Shown here: positions 23,781-33,340 of the stretch, piece after piece | Layout of the letters: every line of letters begins with the position of its first letter | Numbering within the stretch: position 1 is the stretch's first letter | NCBI GenBank assembly: GCA_009767595.1 | Contig: VSDK01016798.1 | Location: 235,478 to 299,477, forward strand | Direction: 5' to 3' | DNA length: 64,000 nt | From: Symbiodinium kawagutii | Lineage: Eukaryota > Sar > Dinophyceae > Suessiales > Symbiodiniaceae | Notes under the pieces: model-generated | Seen by the model: only the letters and a program-made list of their open reading frames with translations | What the model was told of the DNA's origin: nothing | Database searches by the model: none | Translations under genes and position numbers: made by a program

Positions 23781-24595
23781 TGACTGGAAACCACCTCAAG
23801 CGCAACTGGTTGCCCCAGTGCAAAGAGGTTGAGAACGTGGTTTTCTTTCGCTGTGATAGGTGGGATCGGGGTCTCGTGATGGCGTTGACCGGAAAGGGTC
23901 TCGAATTACGATCGTCAAAGAATCCGCATTTGTTGAATTCGAAGAACTTCGACATGATCATGCAGCTGCGGAACAGGGAATGCCAAAGGAGGTATGATTT
24001 GACCATGCAACAAGCAGCGCAACAAGCAGGTGAGACATGGAATCCAACGAGCAAAGCTGCTAGGCAAGCGCAGCAACACCACAACCTGATCGTAGGATCG
24101 ATGGTTGAATTGGAGTTGCCTGTGGTCAACAACGCTAACCTAACCGCGGGTCCTTTGCAGGTTTGGGATTTGAAATTAAAAGAGTTATGTTAATGATGTT
24201 GCATCATTGAAAATAGGTGTTTTGATTGAAACGCCACTACTTGCCAAACATGTTTGAACCATCAGGTGAAAATTCTATGGGGCGTGAAGAACAACGATCT
24301 TTGGCTAGAGTTGTCGCCCGATGTGCTTTCTTACCTCAGTGTCAGTCTGGCCTTGGATCCATCTTTGGAGGATAAAGCTGAGGAGAGCAAGATGGAGTCG
24401 CAGGCCGAGAGTCCCGTGGAAGCAGCATCGCAAGCAGAGACTTCTGATCAAGTAGTGAAGACGGCGTCGCCTAAAAGGGTGAGAAGAAGATTCCATGCCA
24501 AGAGGTCTCCTAAGAAGAAAGTCCAGCAAAGTTTGAAGTTTCCAAAGATTGATCCTGAAGGGGCTCTCCCTGAAGGTTCACAAGCATCTGCATGA
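23781..24595 (+). CDS. Cargo gene A2, last two exons
   Basis: Exons 23781-24160 (acceptor GTCATTTCAG, donor TTTGCAG|GTTTGG) and 24266-24595 (acceptor AACCATCAG) join in frame as NLTAGPLQ|VKILWGVKNNDLWLEL. The first exon encodes GNHLKRNWLPQCKEVENVVF and RDRECQ-like basic sequence with Gln-rich runs. The second has an acidic Ser/Glu stretch and then a basic tail (SPKRVRRRFHAKRSPKKK). The 5' exons were not found; a phase-1 donor is required, and the gene might be a continuation of gene A. The basic C-terminus suggests nucleic-acid binding, which is inference only. Confidence 0.55.
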
Positions 24596-24821
24596 TGTGC
24601 CAGCCTTGTCAAAAAAGGTACTTCATTTTGCGTTCATGTCTGATCAGCAATGTTTTGTTGGGAAGTGAAACAACATTCATACAGCTATAGGCTCATGAGT
24701 GACTGTTTTACAGAGCAGAGCAATTGAAGCGCCCCAATGTAACGTTGGTTGCGTTGAAAGCGTATGCATCTTGTAGCATTTCCAGCCCAGTTTGCATTAC
24801 ATGTTAGGTTCGATTTTTGTC

Positions 24822-25388
24822 ATGGCTGCAGCGGATGCGCAGCGTGCATATGTGTGGTGCTACGTGCCGATCTTCAAGCATGCGATTCTTGATTACATCA
24901 CAATTGAGAATGGGAACATTCAGTTCTCAGGCATTCCTGAGGACCGATGGGACAGGTTGCCCGCATATCTGGGAAATTGTTTGGACAACGGTGAAGATGA
25001 GTTCTTGTACATGCAGGATTTCCCCAACCAGAGGTACACGTTGTTTTGCCGAGCTGGTGACAAGCTAATCTTTAGTGGCACTCTCATTCAAGACAATCTT
25101 TTGGTCGAGAAGCGAGAACTGCGCTTCATCATGGTTACTGTGAATGTGACGGTGGGCGACAATGTTGTGGTTGTCAAAGCTACGCTAGTGTCTGGGGAAG
25201 ATGTCAAGCCTGATGGTTGGGAGGTGGCTTTGAACGAAACGATCATGCCCAAGAATCTGATTGATGCCATTTGGGACCTCATCGGTGATGATTGGGGGCC
25301 AGAAGTGCAGGTGAAGCTTTTGAAGGAGGGTGAACATAGCCCCATTGACTGGAAGGTGCCTCTGTACAAACCATCCAATGGCAGTTGA
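24822..25388 (+). CDS. Cargo gene B, 188-residue protein of unknown family
   Basis: A single open exon from ATG (MAAADAQRAYVWCYVPIFKH) to TGA. It has no membrane segment or known motif. The central part is beta-rich by composition (IMVTVNVTVGDNVVVVKAT), followed by SGEDVKPDGWEV. The whole protein aligns by eye with the C-terminal two thirds of the gene C product at 31644-32489, including KPDGWE, the helix after it (NLIDAIWDLI versus HIITLIDEAL), the GPEVQV/GPNVTV strand and the final proline-containing strand. The two are therefore paralogues inside one element. Confidence 0.65.
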   Translation: MAAADAQRAYVWCYVPIFKHAILDYITIENGNIQFSGIPEDRWDRLPAYLGNCLDNGEDEFLYMQDFPNQRYTLFCRAGDKLIFSGTLIQDNLLVEKRELRFIMVTVNVTVGDNVVVVKATLVSGEDVKPDGWEVALNETIMPKNLIDAIWDLIGDDWGPEVQVKLLKEGEHSPIDWKVPLYKPSNGS

Positions 25389-26773
25389 CTGCTTCCTTTG
25401 CAGCCTTCCTGCGCAGCGGAGGTGACCCACACGTGTTAGAGCGGATTTTGTTCTTCAAAGAGCGGCTGGTGGCAAGACAAAATAAACATCCTTTCGCTTG
25501 CGGCGTGCTTCCCAAGGACGCAACCACGCTCACGCACACACACGCACATATATGCCTGTGTAATCCTGTGTATATGTAAATATGTCTACATATGGTATCT
25601 GATACATACACATTGGAATTCTAACGTGATGGTTTGTTGAGTATCTAGACAAGGACATGCACGCAAGGACGTGAGTATTGATGGAGGCATGATGTATATA
25701 GTAGCCAACCTCAGACCCATATCTCGAATGCGTCAACAAACATATGAACACTTGCCACCGCGATCCGATCTGCCAGGTGATGTTTTTCCGACTGAGGTGC
25801 CATCGCAGGGGCCAAATTGTTATCTGTGTTTCTGCACTAATGCGCATAGGCCATGCAGTGAAACCACTTGCAGCAGATGATTGGCAATCGCTGTAGTATC
25901 TAGCAGAGAAGATTGCTCGCTGGATAGATTGTTTGTAGTCATGGGTTGGTGAGATGATGCTATGTTAATGATTTGTGTTCAATTTGTGTGTTGATGCACA
26001 TGTGGGCTTGGCTTGGAATATGGAGATTGTCCATGATAGTGAACATTTGAAGTTACAAAAAGAGTACAGTGCATGGTCCACAGTCATGCATCACGAACAT
26101 GGACTCGACCTCCACTGCATTCTAAGGCCTTGCAACCTTGGCTGCTATCGCTGTCGGACTGGCGCGTCCGGTTTCCCAAGAATCAGTGGTGTTGCGGGGT
26201 TGGAACGATGAGCGCATGTTGGCTGCGCATATGGCATAGGAAATTGATGAATCAAGAAACACATGTAGAGTGAATCAGTTGAAGTTGGTGCATGTGATGG
26301 TGTTGGCATCATTGCTCGCTGCGTCCGGTCGACTTTCGTTCTTGCTCCAGAGAAGCCTATGGCTCATCTTGATGGCGGATGCATGCGCAAATGCGCATTT
26401 GTCTTGTTCAATGGTCAACATTGTTTATGTTATTTCAGTCAACATATGGCTAACTGTCCATCCTCTCGTCATCAGTTTGTCGGCGGCGGCTGGTGGTGGC
26501 CGTAGTTATGAAATGTAACGCTTCAATCTCAACAAAGCAAACAACAATGTGTTATCATTTCACGGATTCCTGAGGCATATCATTCTAATGCACTGTCCGA
26601 ATATGGTTACACCAACATCATGCTTCTCACACATGATCCACTTGATCAACTTTCTGGACGACAACATGTATCTTAGAAGCGTCCAACCAGCTGTCTATAG
26701 CTGACATCCGTAACATATTAATTGCATTTGTTTGTGACGCGGAATTGGCCATCACCAGTTCTGGGGCGACGCC
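25389..26773. other. Between cargo genes B and D; possible exons only
   Basis: An open stretch at 25680-25780 (RPISRMRQQTYEHLPPRS, then a GT after CTGCCAG) and another at about 26075-26200 (PPLHSKALQPWLLSLSDW...RFPKNQW) look protein-like but could not be joined into a gene. They may be upstream exons of the proline-rich gene or remains of another cargo gene. Confidence 0.35.
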
Positions 26774-28181
26774 ATGACCGGCGAATGGCTTGGCCTGCTC
26801 AAGAGGCAGCCACCCAGGAAGGGCGCCGATGGTATCTACAGCGACGGCGATGCTGACGACGATATCGAGGTTGAGGATAAGACCAGCGCAGTGGAATCGT
26901 GTGAGAAGGGAAGTGATCTGCCAAAAAAGAAGCCGCCGGAGCCGCCATTCCCACCAAGGTATCCGGTTGTGGACTGCAGTTGGATGACTGTGGAGCAACG
27001 GGACCAGGCCATCATCGAACAAGGACGCAAGCGATGGTGGAAAGGTGGACGACCGAGGAAAGGTCGTGGCAAGGGCAAGAAAGGCTTTGGCAGAGGCGCT
27101 TCCATCGCAAACCCCGCCAATAAGGGCAAGGGCGGGACCACCTTCATGGCCATGAACTCCAAAAGGATTATCCAGAAGGTCCTTAAGGGGTCCATTTGCC
27201 GCAGCATTGGCAAGATGAAGGAGATCAAAGATGAGAAGATCACAAAGCCGGCTCTCCCCAAGAAGATGCCAGCCTTGCCGACGGAGAAATCGACCAAGAC
27301 CACGGCCATGGAGGCGGCCAAGCACCAGCAGCCGCCAAAGGTGGCCAAGACCACGGAGGTGGCCAAGACCACGTTGGCCAAGACCACGGAGGTGGCCAAG
27401 TCCAAGGAGAAGGAGAACCAAGGGTCAAAGCGGTGGGCAGATGGTGGGTTCAAGGTGGATCCACCGAAATCTGGTGGTGGATCGAAACATCCACCACGAC
27501 CACCACCGCCACCGTATTTGACGCATGGGCGCCAACACCTGATGGTGTTACCGCCGCCACCTCCTCCTGGAGACCGTGGCAGTGCAGGCAATGGTGGTGC
27601 GACAAGTGGCCGAATGGTCGTGGTCATGCCTCCACCACCGCGACCGCCAGTGCCACCGGCGTCGTCATCGTCGGCGGCTCCCCCCCCCCCCGCGCCCGCC
27701 AGTGCCACCGGCGTCGTCATCGTCGGCGGCTTCAGCGGTGCCGGTGCCGAAGGGCTCAGTGTCGGACGGCAAAGGGGGCTGGTATTTGCCAAACCAGCAA
27801 GGGTTCCTGGACATCCACGGCACCTACCACGAGCGCCTTGACACAAATGATGTGAGTGACATAGTTTCAGTGTTCAATTTCATGGGGTGTGAGCGATTTG
27901 TTTAGCATGATGGTTCATGATCTTGTCTTAAACGGTCATGGTGTACTTTCATGATCACACAAACGCAACATGTTGGGAGCAAGCGCACGCATTTGAAACA
28001 GACATTCTATCATTGGTCGTGGATGGATGTCGCTGCGCTCAGGCCGGGTGGAGGCCTGCGACCAGGGAAGCAGCGAACCCGCGGAGGTTGGCGATGCCAA
28101 TCCAAGAAGCAGCGTGAGCGCGACCAGTGCCTGCTGGACAAGATGGTGGATTTGGCGTCCAAAGCCTTGGACAAGCTGTGA
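26774..28181 (+). pseudogene. Cargo gene D, Lys/Pro-rich protein with poly-C frame break
   Basis: ATG opens MTGEWLGLLKRQPPRKGADG. Then follow an acidic segment, a basic Gly/Arg/Lys segment (KGRGKGKKGFGRG), repeats of VAKTTEVAKTT and long proline runs. After a C12 run (27680-27691) the sensible reading continues in another frame (PKGSVSDGKGGWYLPNQQ...DIHGTYHERLDTND) to a donor at 27851. A 39-bp GC-rich segment flanking the C run is duplicated. A likely last exon at about 28063-28181 ends CLLDKMVDLASKALDKL. Either the gene is broken by slippage at the C run or the base count there is wrong. The composition suggests a disordered, nucleic-acid-associated protein; the true function is unknown. Confidence 0.5.
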
Positions 28182-29334
28182 CAAGGTTTTAGTATGGTCG
28201 CACGAGAGAAGCAATATGAACATGTGTGATTGATTGCGCCATCATACCTTCAACCCCCTGTTGAACATATGCTAACATGTTGTGACACAACACAGCAGCT
28301 CATCCACCATCTTGCTTTAATGCGGCACCTGCCGTAGCGTCAAGTGGCAGCCATGAGCATGAGAACATCAACGCAAAACAGTATACGATTCATCGCAATG
28401 TTTTGTGGTCCATCGTGGCCATGGCTGTCAGGTTCCCAGGCAGCCATGCAGGTTCATCCGCCGTTGCTTTCAGTGCGCATCAACATTTGCAAGTGTAGGT
28501 TATGATTAATGTAATGCATGAGTGTTGATGATGGGGGAAGGCTTAGCGGGCTTAGTCATTTCTAAACATGGTTGTTTCCTTTCAATAACATCATTTTTGC
28601 AATAGCCAATCCCATTAGTACAAAGTATATGAACACAACCCGTGCGCTGAGAGCATATGATTTACGAGGTGAGCTGACTACTGCGCATGTTTTGGGAGCT
28701 CCGAGAGCTTGAACAGAAGTCACAAGGAGTGCCTCTGTGGTTGAAGCAAGTCATGGTGCATAAGACATGTAGTTAGTGGTTGGTAGTTGCGGTTGATCAG
28801 TGCGTTTGTGTGTGGAGCCCAGGGTTCATAGACAGAAAACTCTACTGTGTTGTTGTTACGGGGGTACTCGCTTGTGATAGAAATTGATCGGTGACCGCAG
28901 GGAATGCAACGTGATAGCTACCACTAAACGGATTCAATCTATGTGTGTAGTCATTGAATGTGCAATGCCCTGCTACACCTTGATCCGCTCCGGCGGCTTC
29001 ATATCATAGCGACATGCGTGGCTGTGGCTTTCAACAGGTGAGCACATGGTAAGAATGATAGTTTGGTTGCTGTGGTTATGGTAGACACCCTGGAAAGCTT
29101 TTTGCGCATTGCGCCCGCTATCTGGGGTCTATGGTTGTGATTTTTTTTTGTTTTCTGCTCCGAAGCCACAGCTGCCCCTCTGTCCCATACCTCCCCAGGC
29201 CTCGCCGGGTTGAGACAAAAGAAACTGTGATGTGTGCAGAGTTGGGAAGGTTTGGAAGAGTAGTTGGGAGTTTCTGGAAACTTGAACCTTAGTGATTTTG
29301 GTGAGCGGCTGAAATCGAACAAGTCATCGCAAGG
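28182..29334. other. No gene recognised
   Basis: Non-coding-looking sequence between cargo genes. The minus-strand open frame at 28999-29322 has no splice or motif support. Confidence 0.4.
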
Positions 29335-29360
29335 CTAAACCCTAAACCCTAAACCCTAAA
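29335..29360. repeat. Interstitial telomere-like repeat (CCCTAAA)3
   Basis: Three perfect CCCTAAA units with partial flanking units, equal to TTTAGGG on the other strand, the telomere unit reported for dinoflagellates and plants. It lies inside the 20.5-kb element, so it is not a chromosome end here. Confidence 0.9.
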
Positions 29361-29424
29361 CTCTATGCCAGAAAAACGGGCAGCATTTCCCCCTATATAT
29401 ATACGAAAAAAACACTAAAAAATC

Positions 29425-29610
29425 AAATTTTGTTGATCAACAAAAATTGGATTGCAAAATTTGTTGATCAACAAAATTTGGATTGCAAATTTTGTTGATC
29501 AACAAAAATTGTATATTCTGATATTGCAAATTTTGTTGATCAACAAAATGTGAATAACAAATTTTGTGGATCAACAAAAATTGGATTGCAAATGTTGTTG
29601 ATCAACAAAA
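29425..29610. repeat. Six palindromes TTTTGTTGATCAACAAAA
   Basis: Six near-identical palindromes centred on TTGTTGATCAACAA are separated by short spacers such as ATTGGATTGCAAA. One copy has a G change (GTGGATCAAC). Each could form a hairpin or be a symmetric protein-binding site. Confidence 0.95.
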
Positions 29611-30876
29611 TGTGCATGTTTGTGAAATTTGAAGTTATGCCATATGTGAACAACTTCAATCCAAATTCAATTCCAGATTCACCATTGCGCCAACTAATCT
29701 TATGTTGTTTGGGTGCCACTGGGGTTGAAAACAATCTTGATTGACGCATGGATTGTCACGCGCTGAGCATGAAATATGTTTACAAACGAATCTAAATGTA
29801 TCACTTTGGCCTTGTTAATTTTGCGCATTGATGCAGTAAGCGCTGCGGTTCCTGTTACCAGTGTTCGTTCAGCATTTACGTTTCTTGGATGGATGTGGAA
29901 TGGTTACGCAACTGTTGGAATGTTTTAAGCTTCTGGTGGCTCGTGAAATCCAACCATATGTGACCAAATTGTGGTGGTTAATTCCGAATTGGATGACGTA
30001 TTTCCATGCCACAGCAGACCTTAGACCTATATGTGGATGCCAGACTTCAGGGATTCACCCTTGCCAGCTTCACCAAATTTCATGTCGCATAGCGCCACTC
30101 TGCAGCGGCCTGAGGCCAGTCAACAGCCGACATGGTTGAGGCACGCAAGGGCCGCATCAAACCGCTGGCCGCCAGTTTAGTGCAATGATACTTGGACGGG
30201 TTGCGAGATTGATGTGTCTCTGCAACGCCATGCTGCGAAGCTAGGTGCTCCTGCACGCATGATTCCGACATGTAGGTCTCCATACATAAATGGACAGTTC
30301 CCAGGAGTAATGCATTAGTGAGTGTTACACTTTGAAGGTCAGAGAACTGGTGCAAGTAAGACATATGAGATGTGAAGCAGATATTGATGTTGACATGCAA
30401 ACAATGGGTCATGTAAATGAATCAAGAGCACAAGTCACATTCGTGAACACGTTTGATTGGAGGTGCATCGGTAAGTAGAATGGCCTCTTAAGTCAGACAC
30501 ACGTCACGCAATATTTTTGTTCCTGCTGCCAACGGGCCTGCAGGTAACCCACAGCACAGGTGCTGCCCAAGGCCATCCGAACTGGGCAGTGGAGTTGATG
30601 AAACTTTCACTCTGCAGATGGTGGCGTCGCAGAGTGGGGTTGCAGAGTCTAGCACTCGCTTCCCCCGGTCTAGCAAGAATATGAGATAACTAAACATTGA
30701 AGACATATGTATTCAATATGTTACAGCTAAGTGCGGCAGACCTGCAACAGTTAATGGCTCATGACATGCGAATGTGTTGGCCTAAACATGCCATCTTGAG
30801 TTGTCAAAGCAGAGTTTTGACTCGCTGTGGTACTGTCCGCTGCATGGTGGTCCAAGAGGTTGGTCTCGCTGAGCCC

Positions 30877-31209
30877 TGATAGCTTTCACGCAGAGTGGTA
30901 CCGACAGAGGTATGACCAGGAGGTTCAAGCGCATGCGTGCCGTGAACTTGATGCGCCAAACGTATATTTTTCTTGGACTGACCATCGTGGAAGAAGTATC
31001 TTGGTTCAGAGGTTGCATGTACATGAACAACATATAACCCTGTCTACTGTGTATGATGTCGATGTGTGTAATGGTTCCTCCACTTGTTGTCGTTGCCCAA
31101 GGTACTAGAAGAGGCTCTCGCTCACATTGACGATGCACCGAAGAGAACCTTTGAGACCATCATGTACAATGCCAGATGCTCATTTCGTGCGTTGGCTGAG
31201 GATTACTAA
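30877..31209 (+). CDS. Candidate two-exon cargo gene fragment
   Basis: An open stretch at about 30888-31020 reads FHAEWYRQRYDQEVQAHACR and then YFSWTDHRGRSILVQRLHV. A second exon candidate, 31102-31209 after the acceptor GTTGCCCAAG, reads VLEEALAHIDDAPKRTFETI and ends SFRALAEDY with TAA. Both look like real protein, but the linking donor and the 5' end are not resolved. Function unknown. Confidence 0.4.
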
Positions 31210-31643
31210 TTCACCTCGATGGGGTTGAGGGCAAAAAAGAATGCATGTGCGGCGTGAACGGTGCCGTGGAAACAACATTGAATCTATATCTTATAAACAC
31301 TAGGTTCATATAGACAAATGTTGGTACACACTACATTGATCGGTGCACAATGTCAGTGAACAGTCTATATAGCGATCTGGATTGTCAGTGGTGACAGAGT
31401 CGGTCGAGTGTTGAGAGGAAGCTGCATTCAATCTTGAGCTTGGAGTTCATGACCATGTTCATGATCCATGTATGTAACGCGTCAAGATGCCATGAAATGT
31501 CCATGATGAAACAGTAAGGATACAAGTGCAGTGCAGAGTTCACACATGCTCGCATTGCCATGCTTTGCAGACTCTGCCTCGCAAAGCTCATTTCATAAGC
31601 TCGAATTGCTTAGTTGATCTTGTTTTTGTTTGGGTTAGCTAAT

Positions 31644-32489
31644 ATGGCTGACAACGTGGAATGCCCCATGGTCGAGAAGGCAGAAGCTTCCATGCCTGAG
31701 CAATCGGATTCCCTCGTGTGTGAGTCAATGGAGTGTTCGGATTCTCTCATGTCTGAGAAAAAGGAATCTGAGAAAAAGGAACCTCCAATGGAGAGTGAGG
31801 ACAAGGCTTCCGAGCAGGAGGAACCGGAGGATGAGCGTTTGTTGTCGAACTTTATGTACGGCTTCACGCTCCTGGACACTACGGAGGTCTTCACACACAT
31901 CCGAGTACAGGATGGATACCTTGAGTGCATCCTTCCTGATGGAGTGTTCGACAAACTTGGTGACAGGCAATGCGAGAAGCTCGACAACACTCCAGGTGGA
32001 GCCCCGCTCATTGTGCTGGGAAATGGCTACCCAGGATGGCTCTACACCTGGATCGGTGCATGCAAGACGGGAAATGCGTTCTTGTACCAAGGCCCCAAGA
32101 ACAAACGTGATGTGATGTTCGTCAAAAAGATGCCCTTTCTGAGCAAGGTGTTCCACGTCAAGTGCACGATTGGGCAATCCGCCTTCAAAGTCTACGCGGA
32201 GACCTTGGCTGGCAGTGACATCAAGCCAGATGGCTGGGAGTTTCCTGCGGATGTCAGGGTGTATCCGCATCACATCATCACTTTGATTGATGAGGCTTTG
32301 GAAGCTCAAGATCAAGCCCTTGGACCAAACGTCACCGTCCAGCTTGTCGGCAAGAACAACGAGCTGATTCCGTTGAGAACCCCGATCTGGGATCCTCGCA
32401 TGGTCAGCCGTCCTGTTCCTCGTCAACGGTTGGTGATGAAGCAGAGTGTTCAGAAACTGCACTTGAAGAAACTCATGGAGTTGCGGTGA
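31644..32489 (+). CDS. Cargo gene C, 281-residue paralogue of gene B
   Basis: A single open exon from ATG (MADNVECPMVEKAEASMPEQ) to TGA. Residues 1-70 are an acidic, Ser/Glu/Lys-rich disordered lead with the repeat KESEKKEP. Residues about 75-265 match the gene B product by eye (YLECILPDGVFDKLGD; SGDIKPDGWEF-like; IITLIDEAL; GPNVTVQLVG). The C-terminus is short and basic (RQRLVMKQSVQKLHLKKLM). A TTG-started extension of 10 residues upstream is unlikely to be used. Gene C thus looks like gene B with an added acidic N-terminal region and a basic tail. The domain is not one I can name. Confidence 0.7.
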   Translation: MADNVECPMVEKAEASMPEQSDSLVCESMECSDSLMSEKKESEKKEPPMESEDKASEQEEPEDERLLSNFMYGFTLLDTTEVFTHIRVQDGYLECILPDGVFDKLGDRQCEKLDNTPGGAPLIVLGNGYPGWLYTWIGACKTGNAFLYQGPKNKRDVMFVKKMPFLSKVFHVKCTIGQSAFKVYAETLAGSDIKPDGWEFPADVRVYPHHIITLIDEALEAQDQALGPNVTVQLVGKNNELIPLRTPIWDPRMVSRPVPRQRLVMKQSVQKLHLKKLMELR

Positions 32490-33340
32490 ATCTTGCTTCA
32501 TGGAGCGCGTCAGCGCGATGCCGGATTTGCGGCAGATTATGTCATGCCAATTTTGCTATGGACAGTGGCTGACGATGGCAAAAGAAACCGTGAGTGATCT
32601 CGTCATCTATCACCTAGACGAAGCATCTCTATTTATAGTTTACCTTGATCATTGTTGGTATCATTATTACGTTTATCATTTTTTTTGTAGCAGTAGCAAT
32701 TGTTGTTATCATCATCCAGATTATACTTGACAGCTTCTCGTCCAATACTTGCCCATTCGGTTTTCTTCACAGGACATGCACGATTGATGGTCATCCCATC
32801 CTCCTGGCAGGTGACGGTGTAGCAATCGCAGAGGTGGCTTGGGAGCGCCGTGTCGTTGGATATGTTGCACTGTATGCCTGCCTTAACTTCAATAGGGCTA
32901 GTGGATTGCGTGTACATGTCGGTGCCTTCAGTCGAAATGCATTCAGTCATCAATCAAGTTGCAAATGCTTGTGTTGCTTTCCACACGTGATGTCCTTTGG
33001 TCATTTTTTGTTGATTGATTGATTCGAACGCAGCAGATCAGTTCGCTGCGCGCCATTGCAGAGCTTTGGCTCGCTCTTGGCGATTGAGCAATCCCAAACT
33101 ATAGTCAATTTCTTTGAACAAGCCCTTCTATTTTTCCGACTTGTAGTCCAGGTACCAAGTGATTACGTTTAATGCATCCCAGTGAAATGTGTTGGCGTGC
33201 TTCTAGAATGGTTCACACATATGTAAGGTTGTTGCACGCACGTGCATTTGTTTGCGCTATCAACGATGATATTGCCAATCAAAATCAAAGACATCCGCAT
33301 TCGCAGATAGGTTCATACATATATTCCATCCGTTTGCGCC
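32490..33340. other. Spacer before the transposase gene, one exon candidate
   Basis: After an acceptor-like TTCTTCACAG, the segment from 32773 reads TCTIDGHPILLAGDGVAIAE and on to about 32890. It could be an upstream exon of the transposase-like gene or a 3' exon of gene C. It was not joined with confidence. Confidence 0.3.

Noticed and set aside
26627-27846. Long minus-strand frames (264 and 336 codons) opposite gene D
   Set aside because: Mirror frames of a GC-rich, repetitive plus-strand gene; their Gly/Leu/Trp runs follow from the Pro/Lys/Thr repeats on the other strand.
29335-29360. True chromosome end
   Set aside because: Only three telomere units are present, and unique element sequence continues on both sides.
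31725-32501. 258-codon minus-strand frame opposite gene C
   Set aside because: The plus-strand frame has a paralogue (gene B) and a proper ATG-to-stop structure, so the antisense frame is a shadow.
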